Assembly (NCBI RefSeq): GCF_964204645.1
Contig: NC_134029.1
Location: 18,122,450 to 18,186,449, forward strand
DNA from: Tubulanus polymorphus
Lineage: Eukaryota; Nemertea; Palaeonemertea; Tubulaniformes; Tubulanidae
Direction: 5' to 3'
DNA: 64,000 nucleotides
This document shows, in pieces, positions 30,821 through 41,743 of the stretch. Below the pieces are notes generated by a model. That model was not told the origin of the DNA and ran no database searches. It saw nothing but the letters and a program-made list of their open reading frames with translations. A program made the position numbers and the translations under genes. Position 1 is the first letter of the stretch, and each line of letters starts with the position of its first letter.

Positions 30821-31404
30821 GAGATGACGCCCCCCATTCAAGGTCATTGCAATTTTATACGCAAGAGCTAAGAATTTTCCCGCCAAAAAACAGTTTTTTG
30901 TCGAATTTTGACAAAGTTGACCATGTCATCAACGGAGGTTTGTCTTCAATCGCATCGATTATACGTCGTTTAACCCGAGAACCAATGAAAAAAATGCTCA
31001 CATAAAAAAAAGTACCGCGATTTTACATGAATTGGCAATGCCAAGCTCATACCGCTGACAAAGGTAAACCAAAAAACTAATTAAGGCCTAACAGTCGATT
31101 TTCCTAAGTCAGATAACCATCTGATCCAGTCATCCATGGTTTGAAGTAGCGCCTTATTGATTGATTGTAGACCTTCCTTTTATAAACTAAGCTGCATTGA
31201 CCGTTGACCGTTGACCAGGTTTCTATATTCCCATCAATTTCAATAGCATGGTGCGACTGGGTCAGCATACACGCGATCATGGTCGACACAGTACCCAGAC
31301 TAGATCAAGAATACTAACAAGGCTGTGCAGAAAACCCGTTGTTGCTGCTTTGCAGCTTTATTTTGAAAATGTTATTTATGTGTAATTTCTAAACCAATTT
31401 CTGA
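30821..31404. other. Unassigned non-coding stretch
   Basis: No supported ORF or repeat boundary. It is absent from the second block, whose corresponding junction jumps from 29960-equivalent to 31712-equivalent sequence. Confidence 0.5.
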
Positions 31405-32370
31405 TTTTATTTTGATGATAAACAAATGTGGTCTATGGGAGAAATACAAAACGGACATAAACACATTCTTCCATGACGTAATGATTCCAAACATAATCAG
31501 ATCGCAATGTGCGATGAGTCAAACAAAGGTAAGCTATCTTAAACAGGCTTGTTGAGATTTTTTAATATTGCTAATAATGCTAACATTTGTTTGGTATCCA
31601 GGGAGATGATTGAGGTCCATGAGCTCATGATTTCAAACCGTCAAATGAATCGAGCAATGAGTGGAGTAATTATCTAGTGGAAAAGCCTCCTCGTTTCTTA
31701 AAAAAGATGAATCCTCTGGTAGAAACTTTCTGTTAATTGATAATTCGTGATATTCGTTAGGTAATTTATGATTATTTCTTAAAATAAACCACTACTATAT
31801 ACTAAGAGGAGAGAGTTAGGTGATGGGCTAAAAACATATATGGATGAAAATCCAATTTCTTCGGTAAGCATTCAGTAAAATGTCATATACGATGAATAAT
31901 GAACTTTCTACATCCTCAGTGTCAGGCTATTAGACTGAGAATTTTTCAAGTCTTCATGAATGCGTTTAATTTACACAATGTTTAAGTTAAATTGTAAGTG
32001 TAACTTCATTATGTAGGTCCTATCAACGTTGAAAATTTCTCTCTACGACAAAAGACCGATATGCGAGAGGAATGCTTCTGTGGTTGAAGCATTCCCTGAA
32101 AGAATAATCGAAATGGCGAAGGAGCTTGGTAGGAGCTTTGACAAATGCAACATCCCACGCCGGTTTGCCATGAAGGAAGATGGGGTAAGACCTTTATCCA
32201 CAAATATCCCAATTTTCTCTCCATTGATTGAGAAGTTTCGCCGGAACTGTGAATTGCTCATATTATATAACAATGAGCAGGTTCACATCAAAACCACTAA
32301 AAGTCATGGGAAACAGCATGGTAGCTTAAAGTATTGTTGCAGTTTGGGTGTGAACATGTCTTACTGACAG
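31405..32370 (+). pseudogene. Unrecognised spliced gene family X, block 1 copy
   Basis: Three segments match the better copy at 50.7-51.6 kb but in the order c-a-b. Segment c (31411-31735) covers DKQMWSMGEIQNGHKH-type sequence and EMIEVHELMISNR, with a 48-base insertion. Segment a (31779-31854) codes GLKTYMDENPISS before a GTAAGC donor. Segment b (32017-32367) begins after TTATGTAG and reads LSTLKISLYDKRPIC, then AMKEDGVRPLSTNIPIFS. Segment b stays open for 112 codons. The product is unknown. Repeat copies and linkage to the mini-exon array suggest a mobile or amplified gene. Confidence 0.45.
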
Positions 32371-33058
32371 AAAGAGGATGAGTATTGATCTGGAAAGCAG
32401 AGAGAAGTTTTAGTATTAACTAGAATTATTGGGATACCATTCACATTATGTTACATTTTGAGAAAACTCTTTCACTAGAATTCTTTTGTTGGCTTCCATC
32501 ACCTTATTTATAGGTATGATCATTACTATTTCACTGAGCATTGCAGTTATACTGAACTTCCCTTGACTTGTCGAATATGACAATAGATACATGTGCATTG
32601 AACAATGCTTAGTTAAGTCTTTTGGGTTGCTTCTTTAGTTGACAAGGATTTTGGAGAAAATACCTTGCTTTTAGTAAGGGAAAGTATATATGAAACATTT
32701 CCATGATTTTGAATGGTCATGTAGCCAGAAATTCAAAATGTGGAATCTTTTTACTTTCATCAAAGGTGTTATGGTGTTTTTTTTTAAATTGTAGCATCCA
32801 AGCAGTTCAACCACAAAATGTAGTGTTATATTTATCAGCAATTTCACAATAGATGTACAAAATTCATTGAAAAATCTAATTAGTGCAACGAATTGGGAAA
32901 TAACACGAACCATATCAAGTGAAAAATAACTTTTTCTGAAAAGGATATTAATGAATTATTTTTTCCTAGGTGATTTATTTAGAAACCTATGATTACTATA
33001 CAAAATGTCCTAAAGCCATTCAGATATTTGGTATAAAATGATGACATGTTCTCTTTTA
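32371..33058. other. Non-coding part of duplicated block
   Basis: Matches 52290-52784 in the second block, with about 250 bases (32670-32920) absent there. No gene recognised. Confidence 0.6.
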
Positions 33059-33930
33059 GGAGTAAAACACACTGACACTGACAATCCAAAAAAGCACTGT
33101 AGTACGAGATGCAGTGACGACACACAGAGTGATACCGCAGCATCTCTAACAAGTGCGGTTACCTAATTCTTAATGCTTTTCTCAATAAGTATTTCGCATT
33201 AACAAATCCCCGCATCACACGATGAATGATTACGGATACAACATACAAAATCTTGATCCTGCTGAAATGTCCATGGTTCAAACGGTGCCATAACTCAGAA
33301 CCGCATTCAAATGTTTGGTAGAAAATGATATGACATGTTTTCTTTTAAGAGTGAAACACACCGACACTGGCAATCAAAGAAGTCACAGTAGCATGAGTTG
33401 CAGCGATGACACACAGAGTGATACTGCAGCATCTCTAACAAGTGTGTTACCTAATTCTTAATGCTTTTCTCAATTTCAAGTATTTCGCATTTCCAAATCC
33501 CCGCATCACACAATGAATGATTACGGATACAACATACAAAATCTTGATCCTGCTGAAATGTCCATGGTTCTAACGGTGCCATAACTTAGCATCGCATTCA
33601 AATATTTGGTATAAAATGATATGACATGTTTTCTTTTAGGAGTGAAACACACCGACACTGGCAATCAAAGAAGTCACAGTAGCATGAGTTGCAGCGATGA
33701 CACACAGAGTGATACTGCAGCATTTCTAACAAGTGTGTTACCTAATTCTTAATGCTTTTCTCAATTAGTATTTCGCATTTCCAAATCCCCGCATCACACG
33801 ATGAATGATTACGGATACAACATACAAAATCTTGATCCTGCTGAAATGTCCATGGTTCAAACGGTGCCATAACTCAGAACCGCATTCAAATATTTGGTAT
33901 AAAATGATATGACATGTTTTCATGATATGA
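33059..33930 (+). repeat. ~290-bp tandem array; each unit has a splice acceptor and a 35-38-codon ORF (block 1)
   Basis: Three units start their ORF at 33059, 33348 and 33639 (spacing 289 and 291). Each ORF follows TTCTTTTAG or TCTTTTAAG and reads VKHTDTGNQRSHSSMSC then SDDTQSDTAASLTS, with a stop shortly after (33166, 33461, 33752). The rest of each unit (AATGCTTTTCTCAAT...TTGGTATAAAATGATATGACATG) would be intron. A fourth unit lacks the exon and breaks at about 33930. Six units in two blocks keep this frame. It may be an array of alternative terminal exons of family X or just recent duplication. Confidence 0.7.
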
Positions 33931-34117
33931 CATGATGCATCTGGGGTAGGGCTTGGGTGTGTGTTGTCCCAGATCCAGGACAGCATCGAATGAGTCATCG
34001 CGTACGGGAGTCGAACGTTATCTATGCAAGAACTGAATTGCTGCGTGACCCGGTGGGAATTGCATGTGGTGATAACATATATCAAGCTTTTCTGTCATTG
34101 CCTGCTAGGCACTAGGT

Positions 34118-34279
34118 TTCTACTCTGACCACGGCTTGTTACGGCGGTTGATGTCGTTCAATGAACCTGAAGGTCAGACGGCACGATGGATAACGGCACT
34201 GACTGATTATGACTTCGCAATACAGCATCGATCTGGGAGGAGCCACAAAAATGCAGATGCTCTCTCTCTCGGAGGCAAT
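34118..34279 (+). pseudogene. Gypsy-type RNase H C-terminal fragment
   Basis: An uninterrupted 54-codon frame: FYSDHGLLRRLMSFNEPEG, then ARWITALTDYDFAIQHRSG and SHKNADALSL. This is the end of the LTR-retrotransposon RNase H domain. No flanking RT or integrase could be read in line, so it is an isolated fragment. The 158 bases between it and 34437 hold nothing recognised. Confidence 0.75.
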
Positions 34280-34436
34280 GTACCAAATGTTTAGCTACTT
34301 CAAAGAATGGAGAAGCCTCTGAGTAGCCCGTGGTGAAAGGGCCGGGCCCTCTATCCGCAAAACATCCGTTGGAGTTTACTTACCCCTGCGAAGTTAACTT
34401 ACCCCTCATCCATGAAATAGGCCCCGACAGCTGAGG

Positions 34437-34900
34437 AATATAGAAAATATTGAGTTTTCAGACGAAGAGGTCCCTGCAAAAGCCCGGAAGACCTCTGAAG
34501 ATACCAACGTTGCAGTCAGGACTAGCCAGGAGCCACCGTTCCCTGACATCTCACAGAAGATCCCAGTCATTGCGTCTACATTCGGGACATTTCTCAAACA
34601 TGAGTTGCAATAAACAATAGGGCCAGTCTTGTACAACGAAGAAGCATGTACATTCGAGGTTTCTATTAATAGAAAATCTATCAATAGAAATCACCCACCA
34701 GTCAACCCACAGTGTCAGTTCTGCGCAGACTGCCGTTGCCTGTGGCAGGTCTGCCATTTAAACCAGTTAGAAGGTTGGCCAGTGTGAAACTCATCGGGAC
34801 TGAAGTGGTAGAGGAGTTTAGGACTCTTGAAGATCTACAGTGCTGCCTGTGTGAAATTTGCAAGGAACCTGAGAACCAGGAGCAACCGTCGACCGAATGA
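34437..34900 (+). pseudogene. Unrecognised coding-like sequence
   Basis: Frames such as NIEFSDEEVPAKARKTSED (34437-) and, later, TLEDLQCCLCEICKEPENQ (34712-34900, GTG start) look protein-like. They may be a further piece of the gypsy-like element upstream. No domain is named. Confidence 0.25.
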
Positions 34901-34989
34901 ACAATTTTCTGCCTTTGTTTTATATTTACCTCGATAGATTCGAAGCTGGGAGAGGGTATTGTGGCGAAAATTGTCGGGAAGCGACTACG

Positions 34990-35095
34990 TCATTTCAGGT
35001 CGACGATACCAGCTGTTTGTGCATATAGTTTTCAGCTCAGGCCGTGTTCCGCTGTACGAGTCAGCGTGGTTCGAGCCCCGTCCGGATTGTAATAG
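34990..35095 (+). repeat. tRNA-derived SINE-like fragment
   Basis: CAGCTCAGG resembles an A box and GTGGTTCGAGCCCCG a B box, 25-30 bases apart, as in tRNA-related SINE heads. The acceptor stem does not pair, so it is not a tRNA gene. Confidence 0.4.
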
Positions 35096-35108
35096 TTTAT
35101 GTGTATTA

Positions 35109-35695
35109 CCGTAAAAACCGGCGTATAAGTCTACGCGGCGTATAAGTCGAGGTCGATTTTTAGACCTACATTTCATGATTTTAACATATATCCGGCTTAT
35201 AAGTCGAGTCCCTTCTCTTAGAAGAATAATTACTAGTATCATTGTATTGAATAGTTTGTTTTGATAACGATGTGTGCCTTCACGCTCACCGCCACGCGTC
35301 AGCCTGATTGCTGCTGTGTGTTAATCAATAGACTGTTACACACACTCAGGTATAATACACTACCATACAGTGATACAGTAGTGTGAGTCACACGCTATAT
35401 ATAGCCTAATGTATTAAGCGCTGGTATGAGCGCGCATATATGAATACATCGTTTTAAATGAGTGTCAAAATGAAAGAAGTTTTTTTCTCATTAAATAACT
35501 TTATTTATCATGAATAATTATTCAAACTGTTATAGCAGTAAGAAGATGAACACTGTCTTTTTTGTCTGGTAGAATCAATATTTCTTGTGACCTGAAAATA
35601 CTTCGTAGAAAACTGTACTCGGCGTATAAGTCGAGGTCAATAATTTAGTGGTAAAATCAAGGGTTAAAAACTCGACTTATACGCGGTTTTTACGG
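35109..35695. mobile_element. 587-bp MITE with TA target duplication
   Basis: Left end CCGTAAAAACC then GCGTATAAGTC; right end GACTTATACGCGG then TTTTTACGG, mutually inverted. TA flanks both sides (35107-35108, 35696-35697). The word GCGTATAAGTCGAGGTC is repeated near both ends. No ORF. The TA target suggests a Tc1/mariner/pogo-driven element. Confidence 0.8.
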
Positions 35696-35697
35696 TA

Positions 35698-35835
35698 TAT
35701 ATATGGCAGTGTACACACCACAGATAGAGTAACAGGCCAGATGGAAGCAGTTGACTGAAACGGTTATAGAGATAAGCGGATCATCTGAAAGGCATACTGT
35801 TCCAACGTTTAGGAAAACGACCTATCATACACATA
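35698..35835. other. Short unassigned spacer between two MITEs
   Basis: Nothing recognised. Confidence 0.4.
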
Positions 35836-35839
35836 TTAA

Positions 35840-36202
35840 CTCATTAGCACTCAGGAATTGCACTATGTAGTGTCAATTACTCCTCAAAAAATTCAAGGTA
35901 AAATCTAAGTTCATCACAATACCAAATAGCTCTTTTTGGCCCCCCGAAATTCATCCAAACTTACTTGGATTTGAGGTCAGCGCTCAGATGTGTGTCATGT
36001 TCAAACTCAAAATACTCAAGGAAATTGAAATAGGAGGATGTTGATTTCTGTTTGGTATTTCGAGGACTTAGGTGTGTAGTGCATCATAAGCTATTGTGTT
36101 CGAATCCCACTATAACCGTTTTCGTGCAGCATACGAAAAAAGTGCCGTGGCGGATTCGGGGGCTTGAGGAGTAACCGGCAGGGCAGCTTGAGTGCTAATG
36201 GG
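35840..36202. mobile_element. 363-bp TTAA-flanked MITE (piggyBac-type)
   Basis: TTAA at 35836-35839 and 36203-36206 flanks the termini CTCATTAGCACTCAGG and, inverted, CCCATTAGCACTCAAG (two mismatches). An inner inverted pair TTACTCCTCAA/TTGAGGAGTAA lies at about 35877 and 36164. TTAA targets are the signature of piggyBac mobilisation. A tRNA B-box-like word (GTGTTCGAATCCC) sits inside at about 36097. No ORF. Confidence 0.8.
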
Positions 36203-36206
36203 TTAA

Positions 36207-36720
36207 TAGGTATAGAGAACATTGAACTACATTATTCGTACAGATATACGCGGAAGACCGAAAGAGCCAGTGGCAAAATTAACACCACTTGGGTGGATTT
36301 GTATTAGTTGTCCATCAAGAAACCCAGATGGAACAACGGATGTTCAAATGAACTTTGTAAGTACATACTTCAGCAAAGCCGATCAAGAACTTAGCTTATC
36401 AGTTGAGAAATAAGGAACTTGGGGTCAACGAAAGAAATCTTTAAGCCAAGAAGATCGTCAGGCGCTCAAGATAGTAGAAGTGTCGCTGACATACCAAGAA
36501 GGGCGTTATTAAGTAGCAGTACCATGGAAGGGTGAAGTGAGAAGACTTTAAAACTACCAGGCTGCACTTAAACGCCTCGAGAACACAGAAAATTGATTGA
36601 GAAGAAATCCAGAAATAGCAGATTCAGATAGTAAGACGATCCAGAAATACATCAGAGAAGAAATACATACAGAAGATACCAAAATGAGAAGACACCCATG
36701 GAGGTCATTGGTATTCACAG
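36207..36720 (+). pseudogene. BEL/Pao retrotransposon Pol fragment (protease-RT linker)
   Basis: The ORF at 36222-36413 reads RPKEPVAKLTPLGWICI and TYFSKADQELSLSVEK. Continuing past stops: LSQEDRQALKIVEVSL, YQEGRY, VAVPWKGEVR, NYQAALKRLENTEN and RRNPEIADSDSKTIQKYI. The sequence of WxxE-like, VPWK and NNY-ALKRL blocks is the linker before the BEL/Pao RT. The right part meets Harbinger copy B near 36850. Stops and missing catalytic domains make it dead. Confidence 0.7.
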
Positions 36721-36953
36721 CAAAATGTGTGCCATATCACCAGTAACGTGATAAACCTCAAAACAAAAGATGGCAGATTTCCCAGTATAGTGTTTAGCGA
36801 TCGACAAGCCACCATTTGCCAACACTGGAAACGATAATTACATGCCGTTCCGTTAAGGAGTAATCCTTGCAAGATTTGGTCCAAGGACCTTTGGATTCGG
36901 GCCGATAAGGCTCGGAAGCTAAGTGATCGTTGTCGAGTTAATAGTACCATTAA

Positions 36954-37997
36954 CCCCTTGACCGCCTGTACCGATATAGTCGGTATCACCGTTTCTCCCC
37001 GGAATGTCGGTACCGATATTGTCGGTATTTATGTATATGGGATTTGACCTGCCTTTGCAAGGTCTACTGTGTATCGAGTAACATTACGCATATATAGGTA
37101 CCGTAGTAAACATTCACGTACTTGAAATGGAAGCAATTTCATGAATTTGCTGGTGTTTTGATGACAAGGGATACAATCTATGTGTATGAGTGAGATTCTC
37201 ATGGCTAATCGTAGACCTAAACGGTATGATCTTGCAGCTGTTGTTGATCAAATCTGCAGCTAAGGGTCGCCCAAGAGCGTCAAATGATGTCCCCATCCGC
37301 TTTAGTGGAAAACACTTCCCAGCTCTGAATCCTCCTACTGGAAACAGACAAGTTGCGTTTCGTGTCTGTCGAATCTGCTCAGAACGTGATCGCGAAAATG
37401 GGGCTTCAGGAACACGGAAACGTGTTGAAACGAAATACAGGTGTGTTGCCTGTGGAAATGTGCCTCTTTGTGCTGCACCCTGTTTTGAACAATGGCATAC
37501 TTTATAAACTGGATACAACTGCATATGAACTGTGACAATTGATATTTGTGTTTTTCCATGAAATTTCACTAAACGGATATTTTCAGGTAAAAGAGCCTTT
37601 ATTCATTTATTTGGAGATCTAATCACACAGAAATGGTTGTATATTGTAGGTAACATTCATATCTATCATTCAGGCACACACAAAACTGTTTCTGCACTTT
37701 TTATATGCAAAATTTTATTTCAGAAGGAGGTGTGTATATGAAATTTTGATGGCGGCCATATTGATGACGTCATAATGACATCATCATGAACAACCAAGTA
37801 TCTTAAAAAGTATTTTAATGGGCTTGAATAGATAGCTCTGAATGTTACCTTTTCAAATATATATGGTTTATAGCAGTTTAATTGAGAAATAAGTGACTGG
37901 AAGGCAATTTTCAACTTTTGGGTCACGACATAAAAATCCCCCCAAAATAAGTGGCGTACGGGTATATTTATTATAAAAATAAGTGGCGGTCAAGGGG
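36954..37997. mobile_element. piggyBac deletion derivative (1.04 kb) with perfect 13-bp termini
   Basis: TTAA at 36950-36953 and 37998-38001 flanks CCCCTTGACCGCC and its exact reverse complement (36954-36966, 37985-37997). In the uninterrupted paralogue (22026-22034) the site reads ACCATAAAACC, so this is a clean insertion. Subterminal TACCGATAT(A/T)GTCGGTA words occur twice at the left. It retains only the C-terminal zinc-binding part of a transposase (37250-37507), so it must move in trans. Confidence 0.9.
37250..37507 (+). pseudogene. piggyBac transposase C-terminal Cys-rich domain
   Basis: The frame reads GRPRASNDVPIRFSGKHFP, then FRVCRICSERDRE and YRCVACGNVPLCAAPCFEQW, a C-terminal piggyBac Cys-rich (RING/PHD-like) domain with paired CxxC and CxxxxC motifs and a final HTL stop at 37505-37507. 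The catalytic DDD domain is gone. The domain binds terminal DNA in known relatives. Confidence 0.75.
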
Positions 37998-38826
37998 TTA
38001 AACCATAGGAAAGGGTACAGTATTCGAAGGAAATACATGATCAGGAAGGAATATACCTCCAGCTTGTAAGAGAACCGGCAACAGGAGATGTAATGGCCTA
38101 CCAGAATGTCTCTGTGTGACAGCAGATCGATTTGTGCAGATACAGGATAGAATAGCCCCTTAGATCGAAAAAGAAGACACCAATTTTCATAAGGCAGTTA
38201 CCGTTGATGAAAGACTGGCAGTAGCACTGAGATTTCTAGCAGCCGGTAGTTATTTCACTGTACATTGTACTATACTTTATTTTACTTGGAAAAACACATT
38301 GTATCAAAAATTTATCCAATTTTCAAATGCAAATATATAATCTTACAGTTTAAGTTCATACCCGAGTATGTAGTGTATATAACTCATATCACTCATAAAC
38401 GAATACCCGGTACATGGAAAATTACAAATGGCAAATGCAAATTTAAAAAAAACTCTTAATACAAAAATATCTTTGCAGGTGAATCGTACAAATAAATCTC
38501 TATCATAAGCTTTCAGACTGGGTGCAACAACCATAGGTGAAATAATTCCGGATGCATGTGACGCAATTAACGCAAGCATGAAAGACGAATTTATGAAGGT
38601 GAATAGCAAATAAAGGAGCTTTACCTGGTTAAAATAAATTCTGCATTGCCTTCCATGATGACTTAATTGTTTTTTTTTTTCAGAGTCAACTAAAGACCAA
38701 ATTTAACATTCGGAGAACATTTTTTCGATAGGAGAGCAGCACCATCCCACCTAGGATAAGTACTTTATTCAGATGAGAAGTTACTTATGTTGGCCACATT
38801 ATTTAAATTGTAGATGGAGTAGTACA

Positions 38827-39057
38827 AGTTCAAGTGATGAATGAGAAATGTAGCGCAATTAGAAACATGAAAATTTCCAAGAATCCGAAAGAAGTCAGCA
38901 GATTCATTGGAACCATAAATATCTGGCGATATTCTTACCAAAGTTCCAGTCTCTATTGAAACTGTTGAAATAATCAATATCTAAGAAAGAAGTTACAGAG
39001 AGACAATCGATAGAGATCTATTCACAAGTTAAAGCAGCCATGCTTAAATTGATCAGC
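38827..39057 (+). pseudogene. LTR-retrotransposon (gypsy-like) RT/RNase H junction fragment
   Basis: The reading CSAIRNMKISKNPKEVSRFIG followed by TINIWR resembles the AIxNMPxPxNxKELRRFLG segment just after the gypsy RT palm. After a shift come KFQSLLKLLK-like and SQVKAAMLKLI words. Isolated and broken. Confidence 0.45.
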
Positions 39058-39199
39058 TAACTTCAGCACTAATATCATGCTAAGTATCAACTTTTGCAAG
39101 CAATGAAATGTCTGAATCCGAAAGAAATTGTTGAAAATCTGGTTGTAATTCTATCATTTCAATAAAGTGCTTTTAAGTACTTATTGACTCAAAGAAAGT

Positions 39200-39493
39200 G
39201 AATGAGAAATAATTCCAGCGACATGTGATGCAATTGGTGCAAGCATGAAAGACAAATTTATGAAGGTAACTACCAAATAAAGGAGCTTTACCTGGTAAAC
39301 ATTAATTTTGTATTGTTATCTTGTATCCATGATGACTTTATTGATTTTAACTAAATCAACCAAATGAAACACTTCTTGTTCAACTTCAGAGACGCACCAT
39401 CTCACCTAAGGTATGTAGGTTAGATGTGATATGAAGTTAGTTATGTTGGACATTTTATTTCAATTGTAGATAAAGTAGTATAAGTTCAAGTAA
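39200..39493 (+). repeat. Diverged second copy of the Harbinger exon end and its flank
   Basis: IIPATCDAIGASMKDKFMK-like coding (about 39208-39265) and AAATAAAGGAGCTTTACCTGG repeat the 38545-38640 region. The following 200 bases match 38640-38845 (CCATGATGACTT, GTTATGTTGG). It is a local duplication that encloses the gypsy-like fragment. Confidence 0.65.
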
Positions 39494-39495
39494 GG

Positions 39496-39638
39496 GATCA
39501 TTCATTTATTACGTATGCATTAGGGAGGAGTCAATCGCTTATTGTAATGCTTAATGTATATGAAGAAATGGGCCGATTTTGCATACAGAGGGGGATTGAA
39601 AAATTCAAATTTTATGCGTACGTAATAAATGCATGATC
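39496..39638. mobile_element. 143-bp MITE with ~25-bp inverted ends
   Basis: 39496-39520 and 39614-39638 are inverted copies differing at two positions (core CATTTATTACGTA). No ORF. The copia 5' LTR starts directly at 39639, so copia integrated at or into the right tip of this MITE. Confidence 0.75.
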
Positions 39639-39850
39639 TGTTAGATAATGTTAACTATGTTATTTTTATATTGTGGTTAGAAATATTCCATCATCCTCCT
39701 GATGATCATGTGCATGTATGACTATGACTCATTTACGCATGATGATGATATGATGAAATAAAGATTAGTTGATTAGTAGATTTAGCAGAAACAAGACGTT
39801 GTTGCATTGTTTTATCCCCAAGTTCTGGATTCCGCTGTTAATTACTCAAG
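39639..39850 (+). repeat. copia 5' LTR (approximate right limit)
   Basis: Starts TGTTAGATAATGTTAACT. AATAAA at 39757-39762 would serve as the poly(A) signal. The right limit is uncertain because only the first 90 bases can be compared with the truncated 3' LTR. Confidence 0.6.
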
Positions 39851-39853
39851 TTC

Positions 39854-40430
39854 ATGTTAAGGATGGCTTCTAGCGCTCCAACAGGTTATGGGCCCAGGAG
39901 AAACTTGATTTTTGATGGCGATGAGAAGAGGTATGAACTGTGGGAAGCGAAGTTTTTGGTGTACATGAGACTTCAAAAACTTTATGAAGTATTGATTCCG
40001 GCAGCAGGGCTAGAGGCTCAAGCCCCAAATGCCAATGATAATGCGAACGCATATGCGATATTATAAACTGTTTGGATGACAGAAGTCTAACCCTTGTCAT
40101 CCGTGATGCCGAAAATGATGGCAGATAGGCTTTGAAAATTTTGAGAGAACACTATGTCCAACCGGGAAATCAAAGATAATTGGATTATATCATGAACTTA
40201 CAACAATTCAGAAACGAAGTGGTGAAAGTGTTACCGACTATATGCTGAGGGCCGAGAGTGCAGCCACAGCATTAAAGTCAGCAGGAGAAAAAATAGGGGA
40301 TGGATTGCTCGTAGCTATGGTGTTAAAAGGATTACCCCCGTCGTATAAAAAGAGAAGGAAGTGAATTGGAGCGAATTCAAAGTGTCGTTAAGAAATTTCG
40401 AGGAAACCGAAAATGATAAAATTACAATTT
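39854..40430 (+). pseudogene. copia Gag
   Basis: Starts MLRMASSAPTGYG; FDGDEKRYELWEAKFLVYM and NANAYAIL are the typical copia Gag beginning. After a stop at 40063, frame-shifted pieces continue: ESVTDYMLRAESAATALKSA and MVLKGLPPSYK-like words, and EFKVSLRNFEETEN near 40400. No zinc knuckle is seen before the similarity ends. Confidence 0.7.
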
Positions 40431-41743
40431 TTGGAACTAAAATTTGTATTTCCGAGTAGTACTTACCCATTCCTATGGTTTTTGCCAATATTGGCCCCAG
40501 GGACTACAGGGCTTTTGGGTCCAATTTTGGGGTATCATCGAAACAAATTATCTACTTTTATACCAATGTAGATGTACAGCAACATGCATTAGTTCATTAA
40601 CCGGCATGGTGATGGCAGCAACTCACAGCAAGACATTGTGATTTTTTTCAAAAATGGCAGCCCCCATGCTCCGCGCAGGAAGCAATGTTAGAAGGGTAAG
40701 TTTTCTCAAATTACATCAAAAATATTGATTGCATGTAATTAAGTAATTATTTTGGCGCTGGTGTAATTACTAAAGAATGCTTAGGTGCATAAATTGCAGT
40801 TTTGTCAATTATAATCTGTGTACCGGGCGCCAAAATTTTGTGTAGCTGCTCGGCTACATTGGTAAAAGTACTCGAAAATATTTTGGAAGTAAATATTTTA
40901 GCGGTGCTGCTCACAGCTTCAGTTTGTTGGAACCATGTTTTACATGTTCGCCACCTATTGTCAGCCAGCGCAGTGGTGTCTCATTATCCAATGCCAAAAT
41001 TTTTACAAATATTTTGTGCAGAAGATTTATAATCAAAAAAATTAACTTTATTTTGCAGAGACACATATCGGATATAAATGATATTCTGGATGCTGTCCTA
41101 GATGACGACAGTGAGTATGACCAGCTGTCGGATGGTCAGGTTGATGATGATGATGGCTGGGATGACTATGATCCAGACATAGACACTGGCGCCACCAGCG
41201 ATGACGACATCCCTGACGACCGTAATCAAAAAGAAAGTGATCGATCCGATTCGGATGATGAACCGTTGTCATCTATCGTCAATCCTAATAGGCTGAACAC
41301 AAACAATCAGCTGACAGCTAGATCGGATGAACCGTACGAGTTTGAAAGTCAACGACAGTTTGTGGCACCAACTGTTCCAAACTTCACACCGAAACCTGTT
41401 AGACCAGACCCAGCGGAGAAGACACCATTTGAATACTTCAAGTCATTTGTGACCGACGGAATGATTGAACTGGTGCAACAGAGTCCAACAAGTATGGCAT
41501 CACGAAAAAAGGTCAATATTTTCAGTTCACGGCACAAGAAATTGTGACATACCTCGGTCTATATCTGTATATGGGCCTTGTGAAAATGCCAGCTGTGAGT
41601 TGCTACTGGCAAAACGAACTTAGATAATTTCCAGGTGCGGACAATATGAGCCGTAATCGCTTTTATAGCATCCAGTTGATGATTCATCGGTCGATAACAA
41701 TCTTGCCACAGAAGATGATAAACAAGGAGCCTGTCGGCTTATA

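Larger units (their letters stand above)
36850..38640 (+). pseudogene. Harbinger/PIF transposase remnant, copy B, split by a piggyBac derivative
   Basis: 36850-36949 and 38002-38640 are collinear with 21925-22660 (copy A). Reading: ADRFVQIQDRIAP, shared TAG, IEKEDTNFHK, VDERLAVALRFLAAG. An intron 38246-38478 (GTAGTT to TTTGCAG) then joins cleanly to GESYK, YAFRLGATTIGE and ACDAINASMKDEFMK, with a donor GTGAAT at 38599. This is the N-terminal part of a HARBI1-like transposase; the DDE part is absent. Confidence 0.8.

Noticed and set aside
33059-33930. CRISPR-like direct repeats
   Set aside because: Units are ~290 bases and whole-unit similar, with no repeat-spacer alternation; the DNA is eukaryotic.
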